DNA from: Pseudomonas faucium
Lineage (GTDB): Bacteria; Pseudomonadota; Gammaproteobacteria; Pseudomonadales; Pseudomonadaceae
Length of the DNA: 64,000 nt
Reading direction: 5' to 3'
Assembly (NCBI RefSeq): GCF_021602585.1
Contig: NZ_BQIP01000002.1
Location: 1 to 64,000, forward strand
Shown: positions 43,412 to 56,592 of the stretch, piece by piece
How the letters are laid out: each line of letters begins with the position of its first letter
Numbering within the stretch: position 1 is the first letter of the stretch
The notes under the pieces: generated by a model
What the model was told of the DNA's origin: nothing
Database searches by the model: none
The model's input: only the letters and a program-made list of their open reading frames with translations
Program-made: the position numbers and the translations under genes

Positions 43412-43894
43412 GTGAAGACATTTGACCATCTGACTGTGATCGGCCTGCGCGAGTGGGTCGCGCTGCCCGGCCTCGGCGTGGCGGGCCTGCGCGCCAAGAT
43501 CGACACCGGCGCCAGTACCTCCAGCCTGCATGCCACCGAGGTCGAGACATTCGAACGCGACGGCCAGGCCTGGGTGCGTTTCACCGCTCACCTGGGTTCG
43601 ATGGTGCAGCTGCGCCACCGCCGCTGCGAGGCGCCGCTGGTCACCATGAAGACCATCAAGAGCTCCAACGGCCATGCCCAGACCCGCTACGTCATCCGCA
43701 CGCCGCTGGCGCTCGGCGACCGCGTGTGGGAGGTCGAATTCACCCTGGCCTGCCGCAAGAACATGCGCTACCGCCTGCTGCTCGGCTCCAAGGCGCTGAT
43801 CCATGGCCAGTTGGTGGTCAACCCGGGCCTGAAGTACGTTCAAGACAAACCGGCCCTCGCGGCCACCCTTTCCCCTGTCACAGGTGCTGCATGA
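43412..43894 (+). CDS. rimB: RimB, retropepsin-like aspartic protease
   Basis: This protein of about 160 residues starts at GTG 43412 (an ATG at 43355 is also in frame). [14 protein letters not shown] near residues 28-41 carries the Asp-Thr-Gly of retropepsin-like proteases. In P. fluorescens RimB works with RimK, trimming glutamate tails that RimK adds to ribosomal protein S6. The stop overlaps the rimK start (ATGA), so the two are made together. I see no separate rimA-like frame ahead of it. Confidence 0.9.
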   Translation: MKTFDHLTVIGLREWVALPGLGVAGLRAKIDTGASTSSLHATEVETFERDGQAWVRFTAHLGSMVQLRHRRCEAPLVTMKTIKSSNGHAQTRYVIRTPLALGDRVWEVEFTLACRKNMRYRLLLGSKALIHGQLVVNPGLKYVQDKPALAATLSPVTGAA

Positions 43895-44796
43895 AGATCG
43901 CTGTGCTGTCGCGCAATCCGCGTCTGTATTCCACCCGCCGCCTGGTCGAAGCCGGTACCCAGCGTGGCCACGAAATGGTAGTGATCGATACCCTGCGTGC
44001 CTACATGAACATCGCCAGCCACAAGCCGCAGATCCACTACCGCGGCAAGCCACTGGAGGGGTTCGATGCAGTGATCCCGCGCATTGGCGCCTCGGTGACC
44101 TTCTACGGCTGCGCGGTCTTGCGCCAGTTCGAGATGATGGGTGTGTATCCGCTCAACGAGTCGGTGGCCATCGCCCGCTCCCGTGACAAGCTGCGCTCGC
44201 TGCAGCTGCTGTCGCGCCGCGGCATCGGCCTGCCGATTACCGGTTTCGCCCACTCGCCGGACGACATCCCCGACCTGATCCAGATGGTCAATGGCGCGCC
44301 CCTGGTGATCAAGGTGCTCGAAGGCACCCAAGGCATCGGTGTGGTGCTGTGCGAGACCACCCAGGCGGCAGAATCGGTGATCGAGGCGTTCATGGGCCTG
44401 AAGCAGAACATCATGGTTCAGGAGTACATCAAGGAGGCCGGCGGCGCCGACATTCGCTGCTTCGTGGTGGGCGACAAGGTGATTGCCTCGATGAAGCGCC
44501 AGGCCAAGCCAGGCGAATTCCGCTCCAACCTGCATCGCGGCGGCGTTGCCAGCCTGATCAAGATCACGCCTGAAGAGCGGATTACGGCCATTCGTGCGGC
44601 CAAGGTGATGGGCTTGAGTGTGGCGGGTGTGGATATCCTGCGCTCCAACCACGGGCCGCTGGTGATGGAGGTGAACTCTTCGCCAGGCCTCGAAGGCATC
44701 GAAGTGACCACCGGCAAGAACGTTGCCGGGATGATCATCGAGCATCTGGAGAAGAATGGCGGGCCGAATCAGACCCGGACCAAGGGCAAAGGTTGA
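43891..44796 (+). CDS. rimK: Ribosomal protein S6-glutamate ligase
   Basis: This 301-residue ATP-grasp enzyme adds glutamates to the C-terminus of ribosomal protein S6, which in pseudomonads affects translation and adaptation to plant surfaces. [15 protein letters not shown] near residues 137-151 is the ATP-binding glycine loop; [19 protein letters not shown] near 175-193 and [14 protein letters not shown] near 257-270 supply nucleotide and magnesium contacts. The extra C-terminal [12 protein letters not shown] is basic. A REP pair follows. Confidence 0.95.
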   Translation: MKIAVLSRNPRLYSTRRLVEAGTQRGHEMVVIDTLRAYMNIASHKPQIHYRGKPLEGFDAVIPRIGASVTFYGCAVLRQFEMMGVYPLNESVAIARSRDKLRSLQLLSRRGIGLPITGFAHSPDDIPDLIQMVNGAPLVIKVLEGTQGIGVVLCETTQAAESVIEAFMGLKQNIMVQEYIKEAGGADIRCFVVGDKVIASMKRQAKPGEFRSNLHRGGVASLIKITPEERITAIRAAKVMGLSVAGVDILRSNHGPLVMEVNSSPGLEGIEVTTGKNVAGMIIEHLEKNGGPNQTRTKGKG

Positions 44797-44810
44797 TTCA
44801 AGCCTGTACC

Positions 44811-44905
44811 GGCCCTAATCGCCGGCAAGCCGGCTCCCACAGGTTCGCCACAGATTCAGAGCATTGTGGTGTACCTGTGGGAGCCGGCTTGCCGGCGATA
44901 GGGCC
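44811..44905. repeat. REP pair, family A, inverted
   Basis: GGCCCTAATCGCCGGCAAGC starts at 44811 and the matching reverse complement ends at 44905; one arm has a single extra A. It lies between converging rimK and envZ and may help terminate both. Confidence 0.9.
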
Positions 44906-44913
44906 AGCGAGAA

Positions 44914-46227
44914 TCACACAGCATTGCGCGGCAGCAACAGCCCCAACGGCAACCGCACCCGCGCCTCGATCCCGCCGCCGGAGCGGTTGCGCAACTCGAC
45001 ATTGCCGCCATGCTGCGCCGCGATCCGCTTGACGATCGCCAAGCCCAGCCCGGTACCTTTGCCGCCCCGGGCACGGTCCCCGCGAATGAACGGGTTGAAG
45101 ATGGTCTCCAGCTCCGACTCGTCGATCCCGGCACCCCGGTCAAGCACGCTCAGCACCACATACGGCGCACTCTCGTCACCCGACACATAGGCAGCCACCT
45201 CCACGCCCTTGCCCGCATGGTGCAAGGCGTTGCCGATCAGGTTGCCCAGCATGCGCTTGAGCGACACCCGGCGCAGCGGGAATGGCGGGATCGGCTCCAG
45301 GCACAAGCGCACGCGCTCGTGGGGCTGGTTGTAGGGCGCCACCACTTCACGCACCAGGTCGGCAAGGTCGACTTCTTCCACCGGTTCGTCACGGCCATCG
45401 CGGATGAACGCCAGGAACTGGTCGAGGATGGCGTCCATGTCCTCGATGTCGCGCACCATGTCATCGCTCAGCTCGTTGTCGCTGTCCAGCAATGACAACG
45501 ACAGGCGCAAGCGTGTCAGCGGCGTGCGCAAATCGTGGGAAACCCCCGCCAGCATCAGCTCACGCTCGCGCCCGGCCTGCTCGACATCTTCGGCCATCTG
45601 GTTGAACGCCCGGTACACCTCGGTCATTTCGCTGGGCGTATCGCTGATCGGCAGGCGCACGCTGCGCCCCTGGCCCAACTGGCGAGCGGCGAACACCAGG
45701 CGCTTGAGCGGCTGGTTGAGCTGGCGCACGAAGATCCATGCCGAGGCGGTGGACAACAGGCCGATGGCCAGGAACCAGCCCAGCACGTTCCAGATCTTCT
45801 GCCCGCGCAGCGGATGAGGATACAGCGGTACTTTGAGCCAGCCCGGGCCCAGGCTCGGGGCATTGACCCACAGCGCCGGCGGCGCGTGGATGCGCAGGCG
45901 CACTTCGGTGTCCTCACCCAGTTCGGCCTGCATCTGGCGCTGGTAGATTTCGCTGTACGGCCAGTGCTGCTCACCTTCGGGCACACCCGAGCCGGTTACC
46001 CGAATAAGGCCGGCCGCCTCGGCGATCTTGTCGCGGTTTTCTTCATCGGCGGCCCAGTAGGCGCGCAAGGTCAGCGCCACGCCGTGGCTGTACTGGCGAT
46101 CGACCAGCACGTCCTCGTTCATCAGCAGGTAGACCAGGGTCAACGCCTTGGAGAACAGGACGACGATCAGTACCAGCCACAGGGTGCGAGCAAAGAAACT
46201 CTGCGGGAACCAAAGCGGTGTTTTCAT
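44914..46227 (-). CDS. envZ: Osmosensor histidine kinase EnvZ
   Basis: This 437-residue inner-membrane kinase phosphorylates OmpR. Membrane helices near residues 15-36 and 155-175 flank a periplasmic domain of about 120 residues. HAMP, the H-box AGVSHDLRTPLTRLRL with His231, and an ATPase domain (DRGAGIDE, GTGLGLAIVKR) follow. It starts 13 bases after ompR on the same transcript. The family pair responds to osmolarity and controls envelope functions. Confidence 0.94.
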   Translation of the reverse strand: MKTPLWFPQSFFARTLWLVLIVVLFSKALTLVYLLMNEDVLVDRQYSHGVALTLRAYWAADEENRDKIAEAAGLIRVTGSGVPEGEQHWPYSEIYQRQMQAELGEDTEVRLRIHAPPALWVNAPSLGPGWLKVPLYPHPLRGQKIWNVLGWFLAIGLLSTASAWIFVRQLNQPLKRLVFAARQLGQGRSVRLPISDTPSEMTEVYRAFNQMAEDVEQAGRERELMLAGVSHDLRTPLTRLRLSLSLLDSDNELSDDMVRDIEDMDAILDQFLAFIRDGRDEPVEEVDLADLVREVVAPYNQPHERVRLCLEPIPPFPLRRVSLKRMLGNLIGNALHHAGKGVEVAAYVSGDESAPYVVLSVLDRGAGIDESELETIFNPFIRGDRARGGKGTGLGLAIVKRIAAQHGGNVELRNRSGGGIEARVRLPLGLLLPRNAV

Positions 46228-46240
46228 TGACGGCGCAGCA

Positions 46241-46981
46241 TCATTTACCAGCGTTTCCGTCTGGAACGAACACGTAGCCCACGCCCCAGACCGTCTGGAT
46301 ATAGCGTGGCTTGGACGGGTCTGGCTCGATCATGCGGCGCAGGCGCGAAATCTGCACGTCGATGGAACGCTCCAGGGCGTCCCACTCGCGGCCACGGGCC
46401 AGGTTCATCAGCTTGTCGCGGGTCAGCGGCTCACGGGCATGCATGACCAGCGCCTTGAGCACGGCGAATTCGCCGGTGGTGAGCATGTGCACTTCGTCAC
46501 CGCGCTTGAGCTCGCGGGTGGCCAGCGACAGCTCGTAGTCGCCGAAGGTGACCGACTCGTCCTCGCTGCCCGGGGCGCCCGGCACGCTCGGGGCCTGGCG
46601 ACGCAGCACGGCCTTGACCCGGGCCATCAGCTCGTCCGGGTTGAACGGCTTGCCCAGGTAATCGTCGGCGCCCAGCTCCAGCCCCTTGATGCGGCTGAGC
46701 TCGTCGCCCTTGGCGGTGAGCATGATGATCGGGATCTGGTTGTTCGACTGGCGCAGGCGCTTGCACGCGGACAGGCCGTCTTCACCCGGGAGCATCAGGT
46801 CGAGCACCACCAGGTTGAACACCTCGCGCTGCAGCAGGCGGTCCATCTGTTCGGTGTTGGGCACCGCGCGGGCGCGATAGCCCTTGCTGGTGAAGAAACG
46901 TTCCAGCAGGCTGCTGAGCCCCGGATCGTCGTCGACGATGAGAATCTTGTCACCTTCAGCGGTGTTGGGGGTGCCAGTCAT
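46241..46981 (-). CDS. ompR: Response regulator OmpR
   Basis: This 246-residue regulator has a receiver domain with Asp61 in VVLDLMLPGEDGL and Lys in YLGKPFNPDEL. The winged helix near residues 145-240 includes the well-conserved ALERSIDVQISRLRRMIE stretch. It is the first gene of ompR-envZ and divergent from tex, with 183 bases between starts. Confidence 0.95.
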   Translation of the reverse strand: MTGTPNTAEGDKILIVDDDPGLSSLLERFFTSKGYRARAVPNTEQMDRLLQREVFNLVVLDLMLPGEDGLSACKRLRQSNNQIPIIMLTAKGDELSRIKGLELGADDYLGKPFNPDELMARVKAVLRRQAPSVPGAPGSEDESVTFGDYELSLATRELKRGDEVHMLTTGEFAVLKALVMHAREPLTRDKLMNLARGREWDALERSIDVQISRLRRMIEPDPSKPRYIQTVWGVGYVFVPDGNAGK

Positions 46982-47164
46982 GAATAACTCCTCTGATATC
47001 GCCGCGCATTATGGCGTAGCCATTACCCTGCGTGCCGTGAGCATTGTTAGCAGATTTTTCCCCTGGCGCCACTTCCTGGCCATCGACACTGGCCGGGCGC
47101 CATCACCGCAAGGCCTTTTCGATGGGTATAATGCGCGGCTTTCAATCCTTGCCAGGTGGTTTAC

Positions 47165-49485
<2,321 letters not shown>

Positions 49486-49489
<4 letters not shown>

Positions 49490-49872
49490 TGGAAATCCCC
49501 AAGGAACTGGTCGAAAGCGCCTACAGCCAGCTGCTTGGCTGCCGCGTGCAACGCCTGGACACAGGCGTTGCCGAGGTGGCCCTGGCGCTCGAGCCGCACT
49601 TGCGCAACCGCGGCCAGAAGCTGCACGGCGGGGCGATCTTCAGCCTGGTGGACATCGCCATGGGGCTGGCCTGCTCGGCCAGCCATGGCTTCGACCAGCA
49701 GAGCGTGACCATCGAGTGCAAGATCAACTACCTGCGCGCCGTCAGCGACGGTGAAGTGCTGTGCACCGCCCGCGTGCTGCACGCCGGGCGCCGCACCCTG
49801 GTGGTCGACGCCGACGTAGTCCAAGGCGACAAACTGGTGGCAAAAGCGCAAGGAACCTTCGCGGTTCTCTAG
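49486..49872 (+). CDS. PaaI-type hot-dog thioesterase
   Basis: This 128-residue protein shows the [18 protein letters not shown] motif near residues 46-63, as in PaaI/acyl-CoA thioesterases. Its ATG overlaps the tex stop, and a second ATG follows at once (ATGATG), so the first residue is uncertain. It probably hydrolyses an acyl-CoA; the substrate and the reason for coupling to tex are unknown. Confidence 0.88.
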
Positions 49873-49897
49873 CTCACCAAGGGGTATCTGCGGTATT

Positions 49898-49925
49898 TTC
49901 CGGCAGTGCGCTGGCACTGCCGGAA
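49898..49925. terminator. Perfect 12-bp hairpin after the tex operon
   Basis: TTCCGGCAGTGC and GCACTGCCGGAA pair perfectly around a 4-base loop. No T run follows, so it is either a weak terminator or an mRNA 3'-end stabiliser. It lies 26 bases after the thioesterase stop. Confidence 0.5.
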
Positions 49926-50026
49926 CCGCGTAAACCAGGCGACAACGCCAGTTCCTTTGTTCCTACCCTTGTAGACCGTTATCTCTACCCCCATATTGGG
50001 GCGACTGACGCGTGAAGGAATCCATC

Positions 50027-51604
50027 TTGAGCGACCTCCTCAACCGCCGCCTGAGCCTGCTCGGCGCCAATCTCCCCCTGCTCGAGCAGTGCCTGCACGG
50101 TATTGAGCGCGAATGCCTGCGTGTGACCGATGAAGGTCGCCTGGCCCAGACCCCACACCCCGAAGCGCTGGGTTCGGCGCTGACCAACGAGCAGATCACC
50201 ACCGATTATTCCGAGTCGCTGCTGGAGTTCATCACCCCAGCCCTGGCAGACCCGGCCAAGGTGCTCGAGAGCCTCGAACAGACCCACCGCTTCGTCTACA
50301 GCAAGCTCGCCGACGAATACCTGTGGAGCCCGTCGATGCCGTGCACGCTGCCGGCCGAGGAGGACATCCCGATCGCCGAATACGGCACCTCCAATATCGG
50401 CAAGCTCAAGCACGTCTACCGCAAGGGCCTGGCCCTGCGTTACGGCCGCACCATGCAGTGCATCGCCGGTATCCACTACAACTTCTCGCTGCCCGAAGCG
50501 CTGTGGCCCCTGCTGCGCGACGCCGAAGGCAGCAGCGAAAGCGACCGCGACTACCAGTCCTCGGCCTACATTGCGCTGATCCGCAACTTCCGCCGCTACA
50601 GCTGGCTGCTGATGTACCTGTTCGGCGCCTCGCCGGCACTGGACAAAGGCTTCCTGCGGGGCCGCCCGCACCAGCTCGAAGAGCTCGATGGCGAAACCCT
50701 GTTCCTGCCTTACGCCACCAGCCTGCGCATGAGCGACCTGGGTTACCAGAGCAACGCCCAGGCCGGCCTCACGCCTTGCTACAACAACCTCGACAGCTAT
50801 ACCGACAGCCTGCGCAAGGCCGTCGGCACGCCCTACCCGCCCTATGTCGAGATCGGCACCCATGTGGATGGCGAATGGGTGCAACTGAACACCAACATCC
50901 TGCAGATCGAGAACGAGTACTACTCGAACATCCGCCCCAAGCGCGTCACCTACACCGGCGAGCGGCCGATCCAGGCCCTGACCTCGCGCGGCGTGCAGTA
51001 TGTGGAAGTGCGCTGCCTGGACATCAACCCGTTCCTGCCGGTGGGCATCGACCTGACCGAGGCCCGCTTCCTCGATGCGTTCCTGCTGTTCTGCGCACTG
51101 GAAGAAAGCCCGCAGCTGGACAACGGCGAATGCAGCCAGTGCACCAGCAACTTCCTCACCGTGGTCAAGGAAGGCCGTCGCCCAGGCCTGGAGCTGCACC
51201 GCGATGGCCAGCCGATCACACTCAAGGCCTGGGCCACCGAGCTGATCGGGCGCATCGGCCAGCTGGCCGACCTGCTCGACCGCACCCACGGCGGCGATGA
51301 ACACGCCAAGGCATTGGAAGAGCAGCAGGCCAAGGTCGACGACGCCTCGCTGACGCCGTCGGCGCAGGTCCTGGCGCGCATGACCGAGCATGACGAAAAC
51401 TTCGTGCAGTTCTCCCTGCGCCAAAGCCGCATCCATGCCGAAACCTTCCGCGAGCAGCCGCTGCCCGCCGAGCGCCAGCAGGCCTACGAGACCCTGGCCC
51501 GCGACTCGCTGGCCGAGCAGTCGCGCCTGGAGCAACAGGAGGTCGGCGACTTCGACCTGTTCGTCGGTGCGTACCAGGCCAGCATCCTGGCGATCAGCAA
51601 CTGA
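50027..51604 (+). CDS. gshA: Glutamate-cysteine ligase
   Basis: This 525-residue enzyme makes gamma-glutamylcysteine, the first step of glutathione synthesis. [16 protein letters not shown] near residues 24-39, [15 protein letters not shown] near 58-72 and [14 protein letters not shown] near 302-315 are typical of the proteobacterial type. I place the start at TTG 50027, with AAGGA seven bases upstream and a product beginning [13 protein letters not shown]; a GTG at 50012 in the same frame would add five residues. The stop overlaps the next gene (TGATG). Confidence 0.95.
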   Translation: MSDLLNRRLSLLGANLPLLEQCLHGIERECLRVTDEGRLAQTPHPEALGSALTNEQITTDYSESLLEFITPALADPAKVLESLEQTHRFVYSKLADEYLWSPSMPCTLPAEEDIPIAEYGTSNIGKLKHVYRKGLALRYGRTMQCIAGIHYNFSLPEALWPLLRDAEGSSESDRDYQSSAYIALIRNFRRYSWLLMYLFGASPALDKGFLRGRPHQLEELDGETLFLPYATSLRMSDLGYQSNAQAGLTPCYNNLDSYTDSLRKAVGTPYPPYVEIGTHVDGEWVQLNTNILQIENEYYSNIRPKRVTYTGERPIQALTSRGVQYVEVRCLDINPFLPVGIDLTEARFLDAFLLFCALEESPQLDNGECSQCTSNFLTVVKEGRRPGLELHRDGQPITLKAWATELIGRIGQLADLLDRTHGGDEHAKALEEQQAKVDDASLTPSAQVLARMTEHDENFVQFSLRQSRIHAETFREQPLPAERQQAYETLARDSLAEQSRLEQQEVGDFDLFVGAYQASILAISN

Positions 51605-52230
51605 TGACCCGCAGCCCCACCCCACGCAAGCCACGCGCCAGCAGCCAGGCCAGGATCGAAGCGATCCTGGCGGCCGCGCGCGAGCTGCTGGCCGGGCAAG
51701 GGGTGGCGGCGTTGTCGATCTACAGCGTGGCCGAGCGGGCGCAGATCCCGCCTTCGTCGGTGTACCACTTCTTCGCCAGCGTGCCGGCTTTGCTCGAAGC
51801 GCTGACCGCCGATGTGCACCGGGCCTTTCGCGAAGCGTTGCGCGCGCCGATCGACAGCAGCGCATTCGATACCTGGCATGAGCTGTCCCGCCTGATCGAG
51901 CAGCGCATGCTGGCCATCTACAACGAGGACGCTGCGGCGCGGCAGCTGATTCTGGCGCAGCACGGGCTGAGCGAGGTGGTGCAGGCCGACCGGCAGCACG
52001 ACATGGAACTGGGCGACTTGATGCACAAGCTGTTCGACCAGCATTTCAAGCTGCCGGTGATGCCTGGCGATGTGGATGTGTTTGCCTTGGCCATGGAGCT
52101 GAGCGACCGCGTTTATGCGCGCTCGGTGCAGCTGCATGAGCAGATCACCCCGCGCATGGCCGAGGAAGGCAAGCGGGTGTTCGAGGCGTACCTGGGGTTG
52201 TATCTGCCGCCGTTTCTGGCGAAACGCTAA
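51604..52230 (+). CDS. TetR-family transcriptional regulator
   Basis: This 208-residue regulator has an N-terminal helix-turn-helix at residues about 18-62 (ILAAARELLAGQGVAALSIY, RAQIPPSSVYHFFAS) and an all-helical ligand-binding domain after it. Its start overlaps the gshA stop, so it is translated with glutathione synthesis, which suggests but does not prove a related control role. Its ligand and targets are unknown. It has a basic Pro/Arg/Ser-rich N-terminal tail. Confidence 0.9.
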   Translation: MTRSPTPRKPRASSQARIEAILAAARELLAGQGVAALSIYSVAERAQIPPSSVYHFFASVPALLEALTADVHRAFREALRAPIDSSAFDTWHELSRLIEQRMLAIYNEDAAARQLILAQHGLSEVVQADRQHDMELGDLMHKLFDQHFKLPVMPGDVDVFALAMELSDRVYARSVQLHEQITPRMAEEGKRVFEAYLGLYLPPFLAKR

Positions 52231-52240
52231 GGAATTCACC

Positions 52241-52330
52241 GGCCCTATCGCCGGCAAGCCGGCTCCCACAGGTACCGTGCAAGGCCAACGCCTGCAGAGA
52301 ACCTGTGGGAGCCGGCTTGCCGGCGATAGC
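52241..52330. repeat. REP pair, family A, inverted
   Basis: GGCCCTATCGCCGGCAAGCC starts at 52241 and its reverse complement reaches 52330 with slight decay at the end. It sits between the converging TetR gene and the ssu operon. Confidence 0.9.
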
Positions 52331-52346
52331 GGTCGCTGCCACGGCC

Positions 52347-52562
52347 TCACAGCTTGGCGATGGAGACCTCGGTCGATTTCACGAAGGCAATCACTTCACT
52401 GCCCACCTGCAGCTCCAGCTCTTTCACCGAACGCGTGGTAATCACCGACGTCACGATGCCCGAGGCCGTCTGCACGTCGATTTCCGACAGCACCGGGCCT
52501 TCGAGGATTTCTTTCACGGTGCCTTTGAACTGGTTACGGACGTTGATCGCTTTGATAGTCAT
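52347..52562 (-). CDS. ssuF: Molybdopterin-binding-like TOBE protein SsuF
   Basis: This 71-residue protein is a single Mop/TOBE domain (INVRNQFKGTVKEILEGPVL, SVKELELQVGSEVIAFVKST), the fold that binds molybdate or similar oxyanions. As the last gene of a Pseudomonas ssu operon it corresponds to SsuF, which is needed for growth on some sulfonates and sulfate esters. Its exact biochemical job is not settled. Confidence 0.92.
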   Translation of the reverse strand: MTIKAINVRNQFKGTVKEILEGPVLSEIDVQTASGIVTSVITTRSVKELELQVGSEVIAFVKSTEVSIAKL

Positions 52563-52605
52563 GGCTTGATTCCTTCTCTTTGGCTTCAGTCTGGTAAGTG
52601 AGTCG

Positions 52606-53418
52606 TCAGTGCGCCCAACGCAGTTGCGTGGGCAAAGGGGCTACAGGGTCCGGCTCGGGCGGTGTGCCCGGGGCCGACAGAACGCGGTTGAGCACTTCGC
52701 TTTCCAGCGCGGCCAGGCGGTGCGAACCACGCGCCCTGGGCCTTGCCAGCTCGACAGTGAGGTCCAGGCCGACTTCGCCGTCCTCGATCAGGATCACCCG
52801 GTCGGCCACCGCGACGGCTTCATTGACGTCGTGGGTCACCAGCAGCACGGTGAAGCCGTGCTGACGCCACAGGCGTTCGATCAGTTGCTGCATCTCGATA
52901 CGGGTCAGCGCATCCAGCGCGCCCAGTGGCTCGTCCAGCAGCAGCAGGCGCGGCTGGTGGATCAGTGCGCGGGCCAGGGCCACACGCTGTTTCTGGCCGC
53001 CGGACAACGCCGCTGGCCATTCATTGGCACGGTCAGCCAGGCCGACCGCCTCCAGGGCATCCAGCGCGCGTTGGCGCCAGTCGCCACGCAGGCCCAGGCC
53101 GACGTTGTCGATCACCTTCTTCCAGGGCAGCAGGCGTGCATCCTGGAACATCAGACGGGTGTCCTCGCGGGCATCGGCCAGCGGTGCCGGGCCTGCCAGC
53201 AGCTCGCCGGCGCTGGGCTGGTCGAGCCCGGCCAAGAGGCGCAGCAAGGTGCTCTTGCCGCAGCCGCTGCGCCCGACGATGGCAACGAACTGGCCGGCCG
53301 GGATGTGCAGGTCGATGCCACGCAGCACCTCACGCTGGCCGAAGGTCTTGCGCAGGCCGTTGGCGGCCAGCGGGATGCCCCGCAGCAAGCGTGGCGGTTG
53401 TTCCTTGAGCACGGTCAT
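52606..53418 (-). CDS. ssuB: Alkanesulfonate ABC transporter, ATP-binding subunit
   Basis: This 270-residue ATPase has Walker [10 protein letters not shown] near residues 48-56, LSGGQKQR near 140 and Walker [13 protein letters not shown] near 158, the usual nitrate/sulfonate/taurine form. It energises SsuC. The ATG at 53418 overlaps the ssuC stop (ATGA). The C-terminal 30 residues are Pro-rich and variable. Confidence 0.94.
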   Translation of the reverse strand: MTVLKEQPPRLLRGIPLAANGLRKTFGQREVLRGIDLHIPAGQFVAIVGRSGCGKSTLLRLLAGLDQPSAGELLAGPAPLADAREDTRLMFQDARLLPWKKVIDNVGLGLRGDWRQRALDALEAVGLADRANEWPAALSGGQKQRVALARALIHQPRLLLLDEPLGALDALTRIEMQQLIERLWRQHGFTVLLVTHDVNEAVAVADRVILIEDGEVGLDLTVELARPRARGSHRLAALESEVLNRVLSAPGTPPEPDPVAPLPTQLRWAH

Positions 53419-54212
53419 GCGCCCTCCTTCTTGGCCACTTGGTAGGCCGGGTGCCAGCGCAGCCACACACGCTCCAGGCCGCGAGCGGCGAGGTCGGCGA
53501 GCTTGCCGAGCACGGCGTAGAGGACGATCGCCAGCACCACCACGTCGGTCTGCAGGAATTCACGGGCGTTCATCGCCAGGTAGCCGATGCCGGAGTTGGC
53601 CGAAATGGTCTCGGCCACGATCAGGGTCAGCCACATGAAGCCCAGGGCGAAGCGCACCCCGACCAGGATCGACGGCAGCGCGCCCGGCAGGATCACCTGG
53701 CGGAACAGGCCGAAGCCCGACAGGCCATAGCTGCGCGCCATCTCCACCAGCGCCGGGTCGACGTTGCGGATGCCGTGGTAGGTGTTCAGGTAGATCGGGA
53801 ACAGCGTGCCCAGCGCGACCAGGAAGATCTTCGCCGACTCGTCGATACCGAACCACAGGATCACCAGCGGGATCAGCGCCAGGTGCGGCACGTTGCGGAT
53901 CATCTGCACCGAGCTGTCGAGCAGGCGTTCGCCCCAGTTCGACAGGCCGGTGATGAAGCCCAGCACCAGGCCGATGCTGCCACCGATCAGAAAGCCCAGG
54001 CCGGCACGCCAGCCGCTGATGGCCAGGTGGGTCCAGATTTCACCGCTGCGCACCAGCTCGACACCGGCGCTGACCACCGCGCTGGGCGCTGGCAGGATGC
54101 GCGTCGACAGCCAGCCTGCGCTGACCGCCAGCTGCCACACCGCCAGCAGCGCCAGCGGCAGTGCCCACGGCGCCAGGCGCTGGGTCAGGGTGGAGGACGT
54201 TGCACGACTCAT
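53415..54212 (-). CDS. ssuC: Alkanesulfonate ABC transporter, permease subunit
   Basis: This 265-residue inner-membrane protein has about six membrane segments. The EAA-type loop [20 protein letters not shown] near residues 158-177 contacts SsuB. It is closely related to TauC encoded 7 kb away. Its start lies 10 bases after the ssuD stop and its end overlaps ssuB, so the operon is translated as a unit. Confidence 0.94.
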   Translation of the reverse strand: MSRATSSTLTQRLAPWALPLALLAVWQLAVSAGWLSTRILPAPSAVVSAGVELVRSGEIWTHLAISGWRAGLGFLIGGSIGLVLGFITGLSNWGERLLDSSVQMIRNVPHLALIPLVILWFGIDESAKIFLVALGTLFPIYLNTYHGIRNVDPALVEMARSYGLSGFGLFRQVILPGALPSILVGVRFALGFMWLTLIVAETISANSGIGYLAMNAREFLQTDVVVLAIVLYAVLGKLADLAARGLERVWLRWHPAYQVAKKEGA

Positions 54213-54222
54213 GGCCCGGTCC

Positions 54223-55371
54223 TCAGCTCTGCGACACGGACTTGGGCAGGATGTCGTTGGCCACCATCTCGCCGAACGGGCTCACGTAGCCGCCGCTTTT
54301 CGGCTGCTCCGGGCGCTGCACGTCGAGGTGCGGGAACAGCAGCTCGGCAACGCGGTAGGACTCTTCCAGGTGCGGGTAGCCGGAGAAGATGAAGGTATCG
54401 ATGCCCAGCTCGGCATATTCCTTGACCCGCGCCGCCACGGTCGGGCCATCGCCGACCAGTGCAGTACCGGCGCCACCGCGTACCAGGCCGACACCGGCCC
54501 ACAGGTTGGGGCTGACTTCCAGGTTGTCGCGGTTGCCACCGTGCAGGGCAGCCATGCGCTGCTGGCCCACCGAGTCGAAGCGCGCCAGCGAAGCCTGGGC
54601 GCGGGCGATGGTGTCGTCGTCCAGGTGCGAGATCAGGCGGTCGGCTGCGGCCCAGGCCTCTTCGTTGGTTTCCCGCACGATCACGTGCAGGCGGATGCCA
54701 AAGCGCACTTCACGGCCCTGGGCAGCGGCTTTCTCACGCACCTGGGCGATTTTTTCGGCAACGGCGGCAGGCGGCTCGCCCCAGGTCAGGTACAGCTCGA
54801 CCTGCTCGGCAGCCAGGTCCTGGGCGGCTTCGGACGAGCCACCGAAGTACAGCGGCGGGCGCGGCTGTTGGATCGGTGGATAGAGCAGCTTGGCGCCCTT
54901 CACCTGGATGTGCTTGCCGTCGTAGTCGACGTTCTCGCCTTCCAGCACCTTGCGCCAGATGCGGGTGAACTCGACCGAGGCTTCGTAGCGTTCCTGGTGG
55001 TTCAGGTGCAGGCCGTCACCGGCCAGCTCGTCCGGGTCGCCGCCGGTCACCAGGTTGAACAGCGCACGGCCGTTGGACAGGCGGTCCAGGGTTGCCGCCT
55101 GGCGCGCGGCCACGGTCGGCGAAATGATGCCCGGGCGCAGGGCGACCAGGAACTTCAGGCGCTGGGTCACCGGGATCAGCGATGCGGCCACCAGCCAGGA
55201 ATCCTCGCAGGAGCGCCCGGTGGGGATCAGCACGCCGCCGAAGCCCAGGCGGTCGGCGGCCTGGGCGATCTGCTGCAGGTAACCGTGGTCGACCGCGCGA
55301 GCGCCGTCGGAAGTGCCCAGGTACTTGCCGTCACCGTGGGTTGGGAGGAACCAGAAAATGTTAAGGCTCAT
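54223..55371 (-). CDS. ssuD: FMNH2-dependent alkanesulfonate monooxygenase
   Basis: This 382-residue bacterial luciferase-like enzyme uses reduced FMN and oxygen to split alkanesulfonates into aldehyde and sulfite. [12 protein letters not shown] at the N-terminus, [10 protein letters not shown] near residues 51-60, [21 protein letters not shown] near 75-95 and [12 protein letters not shown] near 104 match SsuD. It needs a partner reductase (SsuE), which is not encoded beside it here. Confidence 0.95.
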   Translation of the reverse strand: MSLNIFWFLPTHGDGKYLGTSDGARAVDHGYLQQIAQAADRLGFGGVLIPTGRSCEDSWLVAASLIPVTQRLKFLVALRPGIISPTVAARQAATLDRLSNGRALFNLVTGGDPDELAGDGLHLNHQERYEASVEFTRIWRKVLEGENVDYDGKHIQVKGAKLLYPPIQQPRPPLYFGGSSEAAQDLAAEQVELYLTWGEPPAAVAEKIAQVREKAAAQGREVRFGIRLHVIVRETNEEAWAAADRLISHLDDDTIARAQASLARFDSVGQQRMAALHGGNRDNLEVSPNLWAGVGLVRGGAGTALVGDGPTVAARVKEYAELGIDTFIFSGYPHLEESYRVAELLFPHLDVQRPEQPKSGGYVSPFGEMVANDILPKSVSQS

Positions 55372-55431
55372 TGGAGTTGTCTCCTCAGGGGTGGCTCAAG
55401 CCGGGGCGGCGCCCCGGCGCAGGCTGATCGA

Positions 55432-56397
55432 TCAAGGCGCGCTGGCGACCTTGGCCGGGGGTGTCCAGATCACGTCCTTGATGCTCAGCGCCTTGGGAAT
55501 CAGCTTGAGCGCCGTGAAGGTGTCGGCGATTTTCTGTTGCGAAGCCACGACCTCGGGGGTCAGCGGGCTGGCACCGTAGCCTTGGCGCTTGACCGAGGTC
55601 AGGGTGATCTCGGCGGGCAGGCCGAGCAGCGGCGCAACCTGGTCGGTGACCTGCTGCGGGTTGGCCTGGGACCATTGGCCCACGGCGCGCACTTCTTCGA
55701 TCAAGGTGTTGATCACCGCCGGGTGCTGGGTCGCGTAATTGCGGGTGGCCAGGTAGAACTGGTGGTTGTCGACCAGGCCCTTGCCATCACGCAGGGTCCG
55801 GGCCTGCAGCTGCTGCTCGGCGGCGGCCTGGTACGGGTCCCAGATCACCCAGGCATCGACGCTGCCACGCTCGAAGGCGGCGCGGGCATCGGCGGGCGGC
55901 AGGTACACCGGCTGGATATCGCTGTACTGAAGGCCGGCGTCCTGCAGGGCGCGGACCAGCAGGTAATGGACGTTGGAGCCTTTGTTGAGGGCGACTTTCT
56001 TGCCCTTGAGTTCTTTCACCGACTGGATCGGCGAGCCCTTGGGCACGAGGATGGCTTCGCTGTGCGGCGCAGGCGGCTCGTAGGCCACATAGAGCAGGTC
56101 GGCACCGGCGGCCTGGGCGAACACGGGTGGGGTTTCGCCGGTGACGCCAAAATCGATGGAGCCGACGTTCAGCCCTTCGAGCAACTGCGGGCCACCTGGG
56201 AATTCGGTCCACTGCACCTGCACGCCCTGCTCGGCCAGGCGCTTCTCCAGCGTGCCCTTGGCCTTGAGCAGCACCAGGGTGCCGTATTTCTGGTAACCGA
56301 TACGCAGGCTCTCGGCCTGGGCTTGGTTAATGGCGCCGAAGGACACAGCCGCCGCAAACAGGGCGACCAGACCACGACGCAAGAAGACTGTGCGCAT
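55432..56397 (-). CDS. ssuA: Sulfonate ABC transporter, periplasmic binding protein
   Basis: This 321-residue protein has a signal peptide of about 28 residues (RRGLVALFAAAVSFGAINQA, then QA) and the NMT1/SsuA fold (LRIGYQKYGTLVLLKAKGTL, GSIDFGVTGETPPVFAQAAG). It delivers alkanesulfonates to SsuCB. In known Pseudomonas ssu operons ssuE precedes it; here 262 bases without an ORF separate it from lsfA. Confidence 0.94.
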   Translation of the reverse strand: MRTVFLRRGLVALFAAAVSFGAINQAQAESLRIGYQKYGTLVLLKAKGTLEKRLAEQGVQVQWTEFPGGPQLLEGLNVGSIDFGVTGETPPVFAQAAGADLLYVAYEPPAPHSEAILVPKGSPIQSVKELKGKKVALNKGSNVHYLLVRALQDAGLQYSDIQPVYLPPADARAAFERGSVDAWVIWDPYQAAAEQQLQARTLRDGKGLVDNHQFYLATRNYATQHPAVINTLIEEVRAVGQWSQANPQQVTDQVAPLLGLPAEITLTSVKRQGYGASPLTPEVVASQQKIADTFTALKLIPKALSIKDVIWTPPAKVASAP

Positions 56398-56592
56398 GGC
56401 GCTCTCCTGTGCAATTGGGTTCGGGTTGCACCTGCTTGCCTCGTTGGCGGGCGAGTAAGGTGATACAGCGGTAGGACGGGGATCAGAGGATCTGTGGAAG
56501 TGACAGTACCAATGTTTTTATATATCTAGAAATCATATTTTTTCATTTGTTTATTCCATTTTGCATTTATCGCTCGCGCTCGTTGCAGGCAT